A stretch of DNA of 64,000 nucleotides from Gemmatimonadaceae bacterium (lineage in GTDB: Bacteria; Gemmatimonadota; Gemmatimonadetes; Gemmatimonadales; Gemmatimonadaceae): contig JAHBVS010000001.1 of assembly GCA_019637445.1 (NCBI GenBank), positions 1 through 64,000 of the forward strand, written 5' to 3'. Position 1 is the first letter of the stretch. Each line of letters opens with the position of its first letter. The translations under genes were made by a program, and so were the position numbers. The notes beneath the pieces are model-generated. The model had not been told where the DNA came from, did not search any database, and saw nothing but the letters and a program-made list of their open reading frames with translations. Of the stretch, positions 10,605 to 20,994 are shown in pieces.

Positions 10605-11800
10605 AGCCTCGCCTCGATGCGGTCGAGGATGGCATCCGCGACGTCGCGCTTGGACATCAGCGGCAAGGCATCGCTCGCGCCGTCATCGCCGACGATCGTC
10701 ACGCGGTTGGTGTCGTAGCCGAACCCCGCACCGGCCTCGCGCGCCGAGTTGGCGACAATCAGCTGCAGGCCCTTCGCGGCGAGCTTCTTCGCCGCGTTCT
10801 CCATCAGGTCGTCCGTCTCGAGCGCAAAGCCAACCGCGAGCATTCCCTTCTTACGCTGCTTGGCCGTGGACTTGAGGATGTCGGGCGTCTCCTGCATCTC
10901 CACGGTGGGCGCCTTGCCGGTCTTCTTGATCTTTGCGCTGGCGACCTGCGCGGGCCGGAAGTCGGCGGGGGCGGCGGCCATCACCAAGACATCCGCATCC
11001 GTGATTTCCTTGGCCACGGCGTCCGCCATCTCCTGCGTGCTCTCGACCGGCGTGGCGCAGAGGCCATCGGGCACTGGAACGCTGAGTGGGCCGTGCACGA
11101 GCACGACTTCCGCGCCGCGTCGCCAGGCCGCCTCTGCCAGGGCGACACCCATCTTGCCGGTGCTGTGGTTCGAGAGGTAGCGCACGGGATCGAGCGCCTC
11201 GCGCGTCGGACCGGCCGTGACGATGACGCGTTTCCCTCGCAGCTTGCCGGGCGCCTCCAGCAGCCGCGCGGCGTGCTGCACGATGGTCTCGGGTTCCTGC
11301 ATCCTGCCCTGCCCCGCGCCTTCGTCGGGCGAGGCGAGCGGCCCCACCCCGGGCTCAAGCAGCACGCGGCCCTGCGTGCGCAACGTCTGGCAGTTCTGCT
11401 GCACCGAGGCATTGGCCCACATCCGGTCGTTCATCGCCGGAGCGATGAGCACCGGGCAGTCGGCGGCCAGCAGCGTGGCGGAGAGCAGTTCATCGGCGTG
11501 CCCGTGCGCGGCGCGCGCCAGGAAGTCGGCGGTGGCCGGCGCGACGATGACGAGTTCGGCCTCGCGAGCCAGCCGGATGTGATCGAGGGCGTGCCCGTCA
11601 CCGATCAACACGGTGTGGACGGGACGCCCTGTGAGCGCCTCAAAGGTGACGCTACCGATGAACTCGCGGGCCGAGCGGGTGAGGATCACGTCCACCTGCG
11701 CCCCGGCCTGGGTCAGCTGTCGGGCGAGCCACGCCGACTTGTAACTGGCAATCCCCCCGGTGACGCCGAGGAGGATGCGGCGGCCGTCGAAGGGGCGCAT
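10601..11800 (-). CDS. coaBC: Bifunctional phosphopantothenoylcysteine decarboxylase / phosphopantothenate-cysteine ligase
   Basis: Two consecutive steps of coenzyme A synthesis. The N-terminal flavin-dependent decarboxylase (CoaC) shows GVTGGIASYKS (residues 13-23), LVIVAPATADFLARAAHG near 83 and the PAMNDRMW substrate-recognition motif near 119. The C-terminal CoaB ligase shows VIVTAGPTREALDPVRYLSN near 190, the SNHSTGKMG nucleotide segment and VMAAAPADFRP. The length of 399 is typical. It sits between rpoZ and UDG in the run. Confidence 0.97.
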   Translation of the reverse strand: MRPFDGRRILLGVTGGIASYKSAWLARQLTQAGAQVDVILTRSAREFIGSVTFEALTGRPVHTVLIGDGHALDHIRLAREAELVIVAPATADFLARAAHGHADELLSATLLAADCPVLIAPAMNDRMWANASVQQNCQTLRTQGRVLLEPGVGPLASPDEGAGQGRMQEPETIVQHAARLLEAPGKLRGKRVIVTAGPTREALDPVRYLSNHSTGKMGVALAEAAWRRGAEVVLVHGPLSVPVPDGLCATPVESTQEMADAVAKEITDADVLVMAAAPADFRPAQVASAKIKKTGKAPTVEMQETPDILKSTAKQRKKGMLAVGFALETDDLMENAAKKLAAKGLQLIVANSAREAGAGFGYDTNRVTIVGDDGASDALPLMSKRDVADAILDRIEARL

Positions 11801-11827
11801 GCCCGCGCTCCGGCGCGCGCTCGGCGC

Positions 11828-12043
11828 TTACGCGCCCTTGGCGCGACGGCGCGGCACCACGCGGTACTCGATATCTCCGCCAGAGAGATCCTCGAGCGCG
11901 CGGGTGGAGAGCTTCTTCTCACCGGACTTCGAGCGGTCGCGCGGGAACTCGTTCAGCACGCGCGCATACTTCGCCGCGACCAGCACCGCGAGGTACTTGT
12001 TCGTGGCGTGCTCGGTGATGTCCTTGGGCGTGAATACCTGCAT
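11828..12043 (-). CDS. rpoZ: DNA-directed RNA polymerase omega subunit
   Basis: Small subunit that helps beta-prime fold and assemble into RNA polymerase. The 71-residue protein has the omega core TEHATNKYLAVLVAAKYARVLN and a segment LSTRALEDLSGGDIEY, with a basic C-terminal tail. It lies between gmk and coaBC, the classic gene order gmk-rpoZ-coaBC, which strongly supports the call despite the short length. The 92 bases between gmk and rpoZ contain a small GGTAAACGG repeat. Confidence 0.93.
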   Translation of the reverse strand: MQVFTPKDITEHATNKYLAVLVAAKYARVLNEFPRDRSKSGEKKLSTRALEDLSGGDIEYRVVPRRRAKGA

Positions 12044-12064
12044 TGGGCTGCCTCTGGAGGATGG

Positions 12065-12091
12065 AACGGTAAACGGTGAAAGGTAAACGGG
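12065..12091. repeat. Short GGTAAACGG direct repeat upstream of rpoZ
   Basis: Two copies of GGTAAACGG, at 12068-12076 and 12082-12090, are separated by a related TGAAA segment. They lie in the 92-base space between the gmk stop and the rpoZ start. They are clearly AT-richer than their surroundings. A regulatory role is possible but nothing in the sequence proves it. Confidence 0.45.
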
Positions 12092-12135
12092 TTACGCGGC
12101 GAAAGGCAGGGGTCGGCTGGGCCGGCCCAGGCCGC

Positions 12136-12816
12136 TCAAGCCGCCCCGCTGCTCCCCGCCGCCCCGTTCGCTCCGGCGTGGTTTCGAAGCTCCCCCAACA
12201 AACGGCCCACCACGGCATCCACCTGCCGCCCGAGCGCCGGCAACCGCTCCCGCTTGGTCTCCTCCTCGTCGATGATGGCGCTGACCCGCGCCACGGCCTC
12301 GTCGAGGCTGTCGTTCACCACCACGTGCTGGTAGCGCTCGGCCTCGGCCAGCTCCATCTGGGCATTCCGGAGCCGCAGGGCCATTGCCTCGGCGCTCTCT
12401 GTCTTACGCCCTGTAAGACGCGACACGAGGGCCTCGGCCGAGGGTGGCAGCACGAAGATGGTCAGCGCATCCGGGAAGCGCTGCACGACCTGCCGCGCAC
12501 CCTGCACGTCGATGTCGAGCATCACGTGGCGACCGGTGGCCATCACCCGCTCGATCTCGCGGTTCAGCGTGCCGTAGCGCCGCCCGTGCACCTCGGCCCA
12601 CTCCGCGAACTCGCCGTTCGCGACGGCGGCCTCGAAGGCCTCGGCGCTCAGGAAGTGGTAGTCCACACCATCCGACTCGCCCGTGCGCGGCGCCCGGGTC
12701 GTGCAGGAGATGGAGTAGCCGACGTCCTCGCGACGCCCCAGCAGGATCCGCGCGATGGTCGTCTTGCCCGCCCCCGACGGCGCCGAGAGCACGATGGGAA
12801 ACGGCGTGCGGCTCAC
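12136..12816 (-). CDS. gmk: Guanylate kinase
   Basis: Phosphorylates GMP to GDP with ATP. Walker A APSGAGKTTIARIL lies at residues 12-25. The GMP-binding region is SCTTRAPRTGESDGVDYHF, with the family Arg/Ser contacts, and ANGEFAEWAEVHGRRYGT follows. VMLDIDVQGARQV and FVLPPS are also present. The ATG overlaps the yicC stop by four bases. The C-terminal ~20 residues are an Ala/Gly-rich tail not seen in most homologues. Confidence 0.97.
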   Translation of the reverse strand: MSRTPFPIVLSAPSGAGKTTIARILLGRREDVGYSISCTTRAPRTGESDGVDYHFLSAEAFEAAVANGEFAEWAEVHGRRYGTLNREIERVMATGRHVMLDIDVQGARQVVQRFPDALTIFVLPPSAEALVSRLTGRKTESAEAMALRLRNAQMELAEAERYQHVVVNDSLDEAVARVSAIIDEEETKRERLPALGRQVDAVVGRLLGELRNHAGANGAAGSSGAA

Positions 12817-13697
12817 TCGACGTTCTCGACCTGCTCGCGGATGCGCTCCAGCTCTTCCTTGATGGACACCACGTCCTGCAGCATCGCCGCGTCGTTGGCC
12901 TTGCTGCCGGTGGTGTTCGCCTCGCGCAGCAGTTCCTGAAGCAGGAAGCCGAGCCGCTTCCCCACCCCTTCAGGGCTGCGCGAGCGCAGCGCCTCCCGGA
13001 AGGCGGCGATGTGGCTGCCGAAACGGTCGAGCTCCTCGCCGACGTCGAGGCGATCGGCGAGGATGGCCACTTCCTGCGCCAGCCGCTGCGGATCCACGGC
13101 AACGCCGGCAGCGAGCTTCTCGACATTCTCACGCAGCCGTTGGTGCTGCTCGGTCAGGCGCGCGGGCGCCCGCGCCGCGATGCGCGCCACCGCCGACTCG
13201 ACGATGCCGATGCGTTCGCCGATCACGTCGGCCAGCCGAGCGCCCTCTGCCGAGCGCATCTCCTCGAGCGCCTGCGCCGCCTGCGCGACCACGGCGAGCA
13301 ACTCCTCAACCGTCGCTGTGTCCAGCGCGCCGTCTTCCTCGCGCTGCATCCGCAGGACATCCGGCATTCGCAGCACGGTGCCGACGTCCACGTCACCGCC
13401 GAGGCCGTGCTCCGTCTGCAGGGCCTTCAGCACGGCAGCGGCTTCGGCGAATCGCGTCGCATCGATGACCGCGCCCGGCTTGTCGTCGTAGGCGATGCGC
13501 GCCGACACGGTCACGTGGCCGCGCACCACCCGCTGGCGTAGCAGCTCTCGCACGTCGCCTTCCCAGCGCGAGAGCACCGAGGGCAGCTTGAGACTCGGAT
13601 TGAAGAAGCGGTGGTTGACGGAGCGCAGCTCGATGCTGACGCGCACGCCGCCCACCGGCCCCTCGGCCGAGCCGAACCCCGTCATGCTTCGGATCAT
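12813..13697 (-). CDS. yicC: YicC/YloC family endoribonuclease
   Basis: Member of the YicC family; E. coli YicC is an endoribonuclease implicated in sRNA turnover, and YloC has related activity. The start MIRSMTGFGSAEG is the family hallmark, and ELRSVNHRFFNPSLKLP follows near residue 28. The C-terminal DUF1732 part shows GKRLGFLLQELLREANTTGSK and the closing EELERIREQVENVE. Length 294 is typical. It is the first gene of the gmk-rpoZ-coaBC run, directly downstream of a weak promoter candidate. Confidence 0.95.
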   Translation of the reverse strand: MIRSMTGFGSAEGPVGGVRVSIELRSVNHRFFNPSLKLPSVLSRWEGDVRELLRQRVVRGHVTVSARIAYDDKPGAVIDATRFAEAAAVLKALQTEHGLGGDVDVGTVLRMPDVLRMQREEDGALDTATVEELLAVVAQAAQALEEMRSAEGARLADVIGERIGIVESAVARIAARAPARLTEQHQRLRENVEKLAAGVAVDPQRLAQEVAILADRLDVGEELDRFGSHIAAFREALRSRSPEGVGKRLGFLLQELLREANTTGSKANDAAMLQDVVSIKEELERIREQVENVE

Positions 13698-13705
13698 ATG
13701 CGCGA

Positions 13706-13735
13706 TAACTAGTGGCGACCGGGTCCGCTGGGCAA
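13706..13735 (-). promoter_or_regulatory. Candidate sigma-70 promoter for the yicC-gmk-rpoZ run
   Basis: On the minus strand TTGCCC (13730-13735) and TAGTTA (13706-13711) are separated by 18 bases, just before the yicC ATG at 13697. The -10 is so close to the ATG that any 5' UTR would be almost absent. The match is moderate and based on sequence only. Confidence 0.35.
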
Positions 13736-13747
13736 GCGGCGCGGCGC

Positions 13748-15601
13748 TCAGTTCCAGAACTGCCAGCGGATGCCGTACATCTGGACCAAGCGCGGCATCA
13801 GGTAGCCCGGCACGGTCTCGTAGACCTTGCCCGTGAAGTTGCGGTTGTACCAGAAGACGTGGGCGTCCTTGATGCGGATGTCGAGCAGCGTGCCGATGGC
13901 GCTGGCACCCTTGGCGCGCATCACGCCGCCGCTGCCGTCGGGCGCGAGATAGTCGTTCTGGTAGTCATGCGTCGCCGCGAACGTGAGATTGAAGTCAGCC
14001 CGCGGCAGCTGCTTGCGCAATGCGGTCTCGATGCGGAGCTCTGCGTGCGACTCCAGGCTCGAGCGATACAGCGCTTCCTCGCTGCCCCAGGAGATCGCGG
14101 ACCAACGCAGCGAGAGTGGTCCGATAAGCGGGCCGTGGAGACCAACCTCGATGCCTGATGCGGCGGCCAGCACGGTCGGAACGTAGGCCGTGTCGAACGC
14201 CGCGAGGCCGAGCACGCGCGCTTCCCCTCGCTGCACAGCTCCGACCGTGAGCCAGCGATCGGCGACGACGAACCCGAGCTGGGCGCGCGTCGTCAAGCGC
14301 GCCGGCCCCTCGGCGGCCTCGTCCTGCGGTGAGTACTGCGATGCCGAGGCACCGAGGTGCAGCCACCGCAGCAACTGGAGACGAGCGGAGGCGTCAAAAC
14401 GCGTGGTAGAGTCCGGTCCGCCCGACTCGGCGAACAACGCAGCCGCCGCGCGCGGAACGCTCCACGAGGCGCGCAGCGCCGGCGCAACGCGCGTCTCCCC
14501 CGCTTGTGCGCGCAGTCGCGCCGTGCCGGAGAGGCGCAATGCACCCTGCGTGTAGCCGAGCGTGGCAATCCATTGGGACTGCGACACCACCGAGTCCGCG
14601 TCGGCTGCAGTGGCCACGCGCGCGGCCGAGTCGTCTTCCACGTACTGCAGTGTGGCCGCGGTCAGCGTGCCCCAGACGCCCGTGGAATCGGCGTTGCGGT
14701 ACGCCGCACGTACGTAGGCCGCCACGTCGCGCCCGCGGAAACGCCCAATCGCGTCGTTCACTGGCGAGGCGGCGGTGATGAATCGTCGCGTGTCCGCGCG
14801 ATTGCGCGCGAGGCGCAGCGCGGTCGCGTCCACGCTCCAACTCGCCCGCGCGAAGCCGATGCGCGCGAAGGCACCCAGCGCATCGCCATTGCCGCCGGTG
14901 TTGAAGTTCGTCGTGGAGTACTGCTGCGCCGCAAGCTGCAGGCCGAGCCCGGCCTGGAGCCGCTTGCCGTAGAAGCCGCGATACAGATTGCTGTTCTCCG
15001 ACCCCGTGAGCACGTCCGTGCGGGTGTCCGCTGTCGTGCGCTCGACGCGCCAGGAGCGAAGGTGCACGCGCAGCTCACCCGCCACGCGCTCTGCGACCAC
15101 GTCCTCCATCGGCCAGATGGCGATGGTGGAGAGATCGATGCTGCCGCCTGCGCGCGGATCCAGCACGTCCCACTCGACGCCGTCGACGTAGACGCGGACT
15201 CGTCCTGGCTGGCCGTACCAGTGCGCCGCCGTCGGCACGTTGATGAAGCCCGCTGCGCCGACGCGAAGGCCCGGAACCGTGGCCAACAGTTCGGCGAGCG
15301 TCAGTGCACCGCTGGCGAACATCGCGCGGCGGTCCCAGTGCACGCGCGCCCCATCGAACTCCGGCTGCCGCGGCCGCTCGGCCACGGCGAACGGCGCCTT
15401 GGTCGTGTCCTTCGGCGTGGAGTCGGCCGCGGCCGGAAGCGGAACGGCGGGTCGGCGCAGCGTGTCAGGGGCCGGTGGCGCCGTATCCGTGCGAACGGGC
15501 GCGGGTGCCGGCGGCGGTTCGCGTCGCGGCGCGGGCTGCTGTGCAACGAGCAGGGCCGGCGTGCCCAACAGGGCGACGCCGGCCAGGAGCCAGTGCCTCA
15601 G
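13748..15601 (-). CDS. TonB-plug-domain outer-membrane beta-barrel protein (CTG start)
   Basis: Probable outer-membrane protein of 617 residues. From the CTG at 15601 it reads as a signal peptide (RHWLLAGVALLGTPALLVA, cleavage before QQ). A Pro-rich linker, a small plug-like domain (LAELLATVPGLRVG then RVRVYVDGVEWDVLD) and a barrel of alternating hydrophobic strands follow, ending in an aromatic-rich GIRWQFWN. The substrate is unknown. No TonB box is obvious. The CTG overlaps the pepA TGA stop as CTGA. The nearest in-frame conventional start is a GTG at 15721, deep inside pepA, with no signal peptide directly after it. GGGAG precedes the CTG. Confidence 0.72.
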   Translation of the reverse strand: MRHWLLAGVALLGTPALLVAQQPAPRREPPPAPAPVRTDTAPPAPDTLRRPAVPLPAAADSTPKDTTKAPFAVAERPRQPEFDGARVHWDRRAMFASGALTLAELLATVPGLRVGAAGFINVPTAAHWYGQPGRVRVYVDGVEWDVLDPRAGGSIDLSTIAIWPMEDVVAERVAGELRVHLRSWRVERTTADTRTDVLTGSENSNLYRGFYGKRLQAGLGLQLAAQQYSTTNFNTGGNGDALGAFARIGFARASWSVDATALRLARNRADTRRFITAASPVNDAIGRFRGRDVAAYVRAAYRNADSTGVWGTLTAATLQYVEDDSAARVATAADADSVVSQSQWIATLGYTQGALRLSGTARLRAQAGETRVAPALRASWSVPRAAAALFAESGGPDSTTRFDASARLQLLRWLHLGASASQYSPQDEAAEGPARLTTRAQLGFVVADRWLTVGAVQRGEARVLGLAAFDTAYVPTVLAAASGIEVGLHGPLIGPLSLRWSAISWGSEEALYRSSLESHAELRIETALRKQLPRADFNLTFAATHDYQNDYLAPDGSGGVMRAKGASAIGTLLDIRIKDAHVFWYNRNFTGKVYETVPGYLMPRLVQMYGIRWQFWN

Positions 15602-17069
15602 CGCGCTCTCCCGCGCACGAACTCGACGAACGTGCGCACCGGTGTGCCGGTGGGGCCCTTGGGCATCACCGTGAGGTCCGTCTCCGAATACGCCGTGCCC
15701 GCCACGTCCAAATGCACCCACGGCATGCCCTCGGCGAAATGCGCGAGGAAGCAGCCCGCCGTGATGGTGCCGGCGGCGCGCCCCCCGATGTTGCGCAGGT
15801 CGGCGACGTCCGACTTGAGCAGCTCCTTGTACTCGTCGAAGAGCGGGAGTTGCCACGAGGCCTCGTTGCCGCGCTTGCCGGCGGCGAGGACCTCGTCCAC
15901 CACGGACTGGTCGTTGCCCATCACGCCGACGGTGGTGTTGCCCAGCGCAATGACCACCGCGCCGGTGAGGGTCGCGGCGTCGATAACCGCCTGTGGCTTG
16001 AAGCGCTTGGCGTAGTGCAGCACGTCGGCGAGCACGAGCCGCCCTTCGGCGTCCGTGTTCTGGATCTCGATGCTGGTACCGTCGCCCGCGCGCACGACGT
16101 CGCCGGGACGGATGGCATCGCCGTCGACGACGTTGGTCGTGGAGCCGACGAGTGCCACGACGTTCGCCTTCGGCTTGAGCCGCGCAATGGCTTCCATCGC
16201 GCCGATCACGCCGGCGGCACCGGACATATCGAACTTCATCAGTTCCATACCGGGCGCGGGCTTGATGCTCACGCCACCCGTGTCGAAGCAGAGGCCCTTG
16301 CCGACCAAGGCCACAGGCGCGTCCCCGCGACGACCGCCCTTGTACTCGAGCACGATGAGCTTTGGATCCTGCGTGGTGCCCTGCGCCACGGCCAGGAACG
16401 AACCCATCTTGAGCCGCTTCATCTCGGCGCGGCCGAGCACCTTCACGCCCAGCTTGTGGCGCTTGGCCATGTCGCGGGCCGTGCGGGCGAGAAAGTCGGG
16501 CGTGCAGATGTTGCCCGGCAGCATCGCCAGGCGACGCGCGAGCCGCTGGCCCTCAGCGATGGCAACGCCTGCCGCCAACGGCGCCTTCGTGGCCGCCAAG
16601 TTCTCCACGTGGATCGTCGCCGCCGAGAGCGGCTTCTTCTTGCGCGGAGCCGGCGTCTTCGAGTGCAGCTCGCGGAACTCCCAACTGCCCTGCGAGATGC
16701 CGATGACGACGCCCTCGAGGCGCTCGCCCTGCAGGTCCTCGGCCCACAGCGACATCTTGCCGACGTTCAGGCCGTTCGCCTTGCGGCCGGCCAGCGTGGC
16801 GGCGCGCGCGAGCCCCCGCGTGTCGCCAACAGCGGCGCCCACGAGCAGCACGCGCTGCGGACCGTTGCCATCGTTCAGCAGAAGCAGCGATTCATCCTTG
16901 GCGCCGGAGAAGTCACCGCGTCGCAGCGCAAGGGAGAGCGCGCCATCGAGTGACTTGTCGAGCGGCCGCAGCGCCGCTGGCAACGGCGCGTCCTGTGCGA
17001 GCAGGATGGCCAGCAACGGCGTTGCCCCGCGCGAGGGATCACCGCGCTTCGCGGAAAACGCGACGGACA

Positions 17070-17070
<1 letters not shown>
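15598..17070 (-). CDS. pepA: Cytosolic (leucyl) aminopeptidase, M17 family
   Basis: Dimanganese/dizinc hexameric exopeptidase that releases N-terminal residues. The C-terminal catalytic domain shows VALVGKGLCFDTGGVSIKP with metal-binding Lys and Asp, KFDMSGAAGVIGAM, and the M17 signature NTDAEGRLVLAD followed by DAATLTGA. Length 490 is usual. The ATG shares its A with the icd TGA stop, so translation is coupled to icd. E. coli PepA also binds DNA in Xer recombination; nothing here shows whether this protein does. Confidence 0.97.
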
Positions 17071-18314
<1,244 letters not shown>

Positions 18315-18343
18315 GTGTTGGGAGGCGAAGTATGAGTTGCCAA

Positions 18344-18373
18344 AAGCTAGGAGAGGGGACGCTGGACGAGCAA
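18344..18373 (-). promoter_or_regulatory. Candidate sigma-70 promoter for icd-pepA
   Basis: On the minus strand TTGCTC (18368-18373) and TAGCTT (18344-18349) are separated by 18 bases and lie about 30 bases before the icd ATG. The 72-base spacer between the dehydrogenase gene end and icd is the only intergenic space available for an icd promoter. Confidence 0.42.
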
Positions 18374-18386
18374 GCGAACTTGACCG

Positions 18387-19352
18387 CTACGCGACGCGGT
18401 CGCTCGGCGCGGCTCCATCAAAGAACGCGCTGAGATTGGCCAGCGCGCGTAGGCCCATCGCGTCGCGGGTCTCGCGCGTGGCGCTGCCAAGGTGCGGCAG
18501 CAGAACGACGTCCTCGCGTCCGAGCAGTCCGGGATGCACGTGGGGTTCGCGCTCGTATACGTCGAGCCCGGCGCCGGCGATGGTGCCGGCATTCAAGGCA
18601 GCCACCAGCGCCGCCTCGTCCACGACGTCGCCGCGCGCCGGGTTGATCAGCACCGCGTGGTGCGGCATCAGGGCCAAGGCCGCAGCGTCGATCAAGTGCC
18701 GCGTGTCAGGGGTTGCCGGACAGTGCAGCGAGAGGACGTCGACCTGCGGAAGGAGCTCCGCGAGCGAGGGGACAAGAGTCACGCTGTCGGAGGTGGCCGG
18801 CGCAGTCGCCCCGCGCCGCGTCGTGGCCAGGACGCGCATCCCAAACCCGTCCCGCGCGCGTTGTGCCACGGCGCGCCCGATACGGCCCAGTCCGACAATC
18901 CCGAGTGTCTTCCCACTGAGTCGCGCGCCGAGCAGATGCGTCGGTCGCCAACCGCTCCATCGTCCCGCGCGCAGTTCGCGCTCGCCTTCCCCGGCCCGTC
19001 GTAGGACAGCCAGCATCAAGAGCAGCGCCAGGTCGGCGGTGTCGTCGGTGAGCACGTCCGGCGTGTTGGTCACCAGCACGCCGGCTTCGCGCGCAGCCGC
19101 GAGGTCGATGTGATTCACGCCCACGCCGAAGTTCGCCACGACGCGCGCACGGCGGCCTGCCTGCGCGAAACACTCGGCGCCCACGCGGTCCGTCACCGTG
19201 CAGAGCACCGCGTCCGCCTCGCGGAAGGCACGCGCCAGTTCCTCCGCGGTGAGCGGGCGATCGTCGGCCAACTGTCGTCGCTCGAAGCGCGCATCGATGG
19301 CCGCTTCGACCGCCGCAGGAAGTCGACGCGTCACCCACACCACGGGCCGCAC
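18387..19352 (-). CDS. D-2-hydroxyacid dehydrogenase (glyoxylate/hydroxypyruvate reductase-like)
   Basis: NAD(P)-dependent dehydrogenase of the D-isomer-specific family, 321 residues from the GTG at 19352. That GTG begins one base after the stop of the aminotransferase gene; sequence further upstream lies inside that gene. Motifs: VVANFGVGVNHIDLAAA with the conserved Asn-Phe-Gly, NTPDVLTDDTADLAL, Rossmann GIVGLGRIGRAVAQRA, NPARGDVVDEAAL with catalytic Arg, and HLGSATRETR with catalytic His. Coupling to a serine-glyoxylate aminotransferase suggests hydroxypyruvate or glyoxylate as substrate. Confidence 0.9.
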   Translation of the reverse strand: MRPVVWVTRRLPAAVEAAIDARFERRQLADDRPLTAEELARAFREADAVLCTVTDRVGAECFAQAGRRARVVANFGVGVNHIDLAAAREAGVLVTNTPDVLTDDTADLALLLMLAVLRRAGEGERELRAGRWSGWRPTHLLGARLSGKTLGIVGLGRIGRAVAQRARDGFGMRVLATTRRGATAPATSDSVTLVPSLAELLPQVDVLSLHCPATPDTRHLIDAAALALMPHHAVLINPARGDVVDEAALVAALNAGTIAGAGLDVYEREPHVHPGLLGREDVVLLPHLGSATRETRDAMGLRALANLSAFFDGAAPSDRVA

Positions 19353-19353
19353 C

Positions 19354-20520
19354 TCAGGCCGACTCGCGATACCAGCGCTGCGCCGCGGCGACGCCCGCGC
19401 CGAGCGGCACCGCGATGCCGGCGTCGTGCATCGCCAACTCGGCCAGCGCAAGCGCACCCAGCAACATCCCTTCGTTGCAGTCGCCCAGATGGCCGATGCG
19501 GAACACCTTCCCGTTCAGGCGGCCGAGGCCGGAGCCCAGCGCCATGTCCCAGCGCGAGTAGGCGCGGTCGATCACCTGCCGCGCATCCTTGCCCTCGGGC
19601 ACGACAATCGCCGTCACCGTGTTCGAGCGGCGCTCTGGATCGCGCGCGCAGATGCGCAGCTCCCAGGCTGCCACGGCGCGCCGCACGCCCTCCCCGAGTC
19701 GCGCGTGCCGCGCGTGGATCGCCGGCAGGCCCTCTTCGGCCATCATGTCCAGCGCCTCGCGTAGCCCAAAGAGGTGCGCCAGCGGCGGCGTGTACGGGAA
19801 ATAGCCCTGGTCGTTGTGCAACACCTGCGGCCGCAGGTCGAAGTAGTGCCGCGCGAAGCCTGCCGACTCGATGCGCTCCATGGCCCGCGGCGACAGCGAG
19901 ACCATACCCAGCCCTGCGGGCATCATGAACCCCTTCTGGGAGCCCGTGATTGCCACATCCACGCCCCAGGCATCCTGCTGGAACTCGAGCGAACCGATGG
20001 AGCTCACGCCATCCACCAGCAGCAGGGCCGGATGCTTGGCCGCATCCATCGCCTCGCGCAGGCCGGCGATGTCGTTGGTCACGCCCGTCGCGGTCTCGTT
20101 GTGCACGACGAGCACGGCCTTGTACGTGTGCGCCGCGTCGGCCTCCAAGCGCTCGCCGATCGCCGACGGGTCGAAGGCCTCACCCCACTCGAGGTCCATC
20201 ACGTCCACCTTGAGCCCGAGCTTCTCCGCCGTGTCGATGAACAGGTGCGAGAACTGTCCCAACCGCACGGCCAGCACGCGGTCACCGGGAGACAGCGTGT
20301 TCGTGATGGCCGCTTCCCACATCCCCGTGCCCGTGGCGGCGAAGAGGAAGGGCCGTCCTTCGACGGTGCCGAACACCGGCTTGATGTCGTGCAGCAGTCC
20401 GGCGGTCAGGTCTGGGAACGCGCTCGACCGGTGGTCTTCCTGCGCGCGGTGCATCGCCCGCAACACGCGGTCGGGGACGTTCGAAGGTCCGGGGACGAAG
20501 AGGTGGTGACGACCAGGCAT
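19354..20520 (-). CDS. Serine/alanine-glyoxylate aminotransferase family protein
   Basis: PLP enzyme of class V, 388 residues. It opens with HLFVPGPSNVPDRVLRAM. VDGVSSIGSLEFQQDAWGVD is followed by the Schiff-base lysine in GSQKGFMMPAGLG, and RIGHLGDCNEGMLLGAL closes the domain. Family members transfer the amino group from serine or alanine to glyoxylate, giving hydroxypyruvate or pyruvate plus glycine. The next gene is a hydroxypyruvate-reductase-like dehydrogenase, so the pair could convert serine to glycerate while consuming glyoxylate. Exact amino donor is not visible from the sequence. Confidence 0.92.
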   Translation of the reverse strand: MPGRHHLFVPGPSNVPDRVLRAMHRAQEDHRSSAFPDLTAGLLHDIKPVFGTVEGRPFLFAATGTGMWEAAITNTLSPGDRVLAVRLGQFSHLFIDTAEKLGLKVDVMDLEWGEAFDPSAIGERLEADAAHTYKAVLVVHNETATGVTNDIAGLREAMDAAKHPALLLVDGVSSIGSLEFQQDAWGVDVAITGSQKGFMMPAGLGMVSLSPRAMERIESAGFARHYFDLRPQVLHNDQGYFPYTPPLAHLFGLREALDMMAEEGLPAIHARHARLGEGVRRAVAAWELRICARDPERRSNTVTAIVVPEGKDARQVIDRAYSRWDMALGSGLGRLNGKVFRIGHLGDCNEGMLLGALALAELAMHDAGIAVPLGAGVAAAQRWYRESA

Positions 20521-20562
20521 CTGAGGGTAGGGGTACGGGTCGGAGCAATGTAGCTTCCACGT

Positions 20563-20952
20563 ATGGCCCTGCCCACCACACCGCCGTCACCCGGTCGCCG
20601 CATCGCGCGGGCGCTGGCCCTGCACTGCCCCGAGTGCGGGTCCGGAGGATTGTTTCGCCGCTGGCTGTTCCTGCAGCCGCGCTGCCCGTCCTGCGCCCTG
20701 CGCCTCGACCGGGCCAATCCGGACCATTTCGTGGGCGCTTACCTCGTAAACTTGATTGCCGCGGAGTTGCTGTTCGCCATCGGCTTCGGGCTCTGGCTGC
20801 TCGCGGTGTGGCCCGAAGTTCCCTGGGACCGCATCGAGGTCGTCGCCGTCGTCGCGATGCTGCTCGCGCCGCTGGTCGTCTATCCGTTCACGCGCACGGT
20901 GTGGCTCGCGGCGGACTTGATCTTCGACCCGCCGAAGGCCAGCGATCGCTAG
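20563..20952 (+). CDS. DUF983 family membrane protein
   Basis: Small protein (129 residues) of the DUF983 family, function unknown. An N-terminal zinc-ribbon-like region (CPECGSGGLFRRW and CPSCALRLDRANPDHF, residues 24-54) precedes two transmembrane segments, about 58-80 and 90-110. A TAGCTT box lies six bases before the ATG with no ribosome-binding site between, so the transcript may be leaderless. It is convergent with tRNA-Leu and divergent from the aminotransferase gene. Confidence 0.85.
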   Translation: MALPTTPPSPGRRIARALALHCPECGSGGLFRRWLFLQPRCPSCALRLDRANPDHFVGAYLVNLIAAELLFAIGFGLWLLAVWPEVPWDRIEVVAVVAMLLAPLVVYPFTRTVWLAADLIFDPPKASDR

Positions 20953-20994
20953 GGCATTTCCCCTACAAACGTCGGCTGGTTGTACTGCCTGCAG

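Noticed and set aside
15598-15856. TonB-plug gene starting far inside pepA (GTG 15721 or position 15856)
   Set aside because: The added N-terminus is His/Arg/Gly-rich shadow sequence of pepA and would bury the signal peptide.
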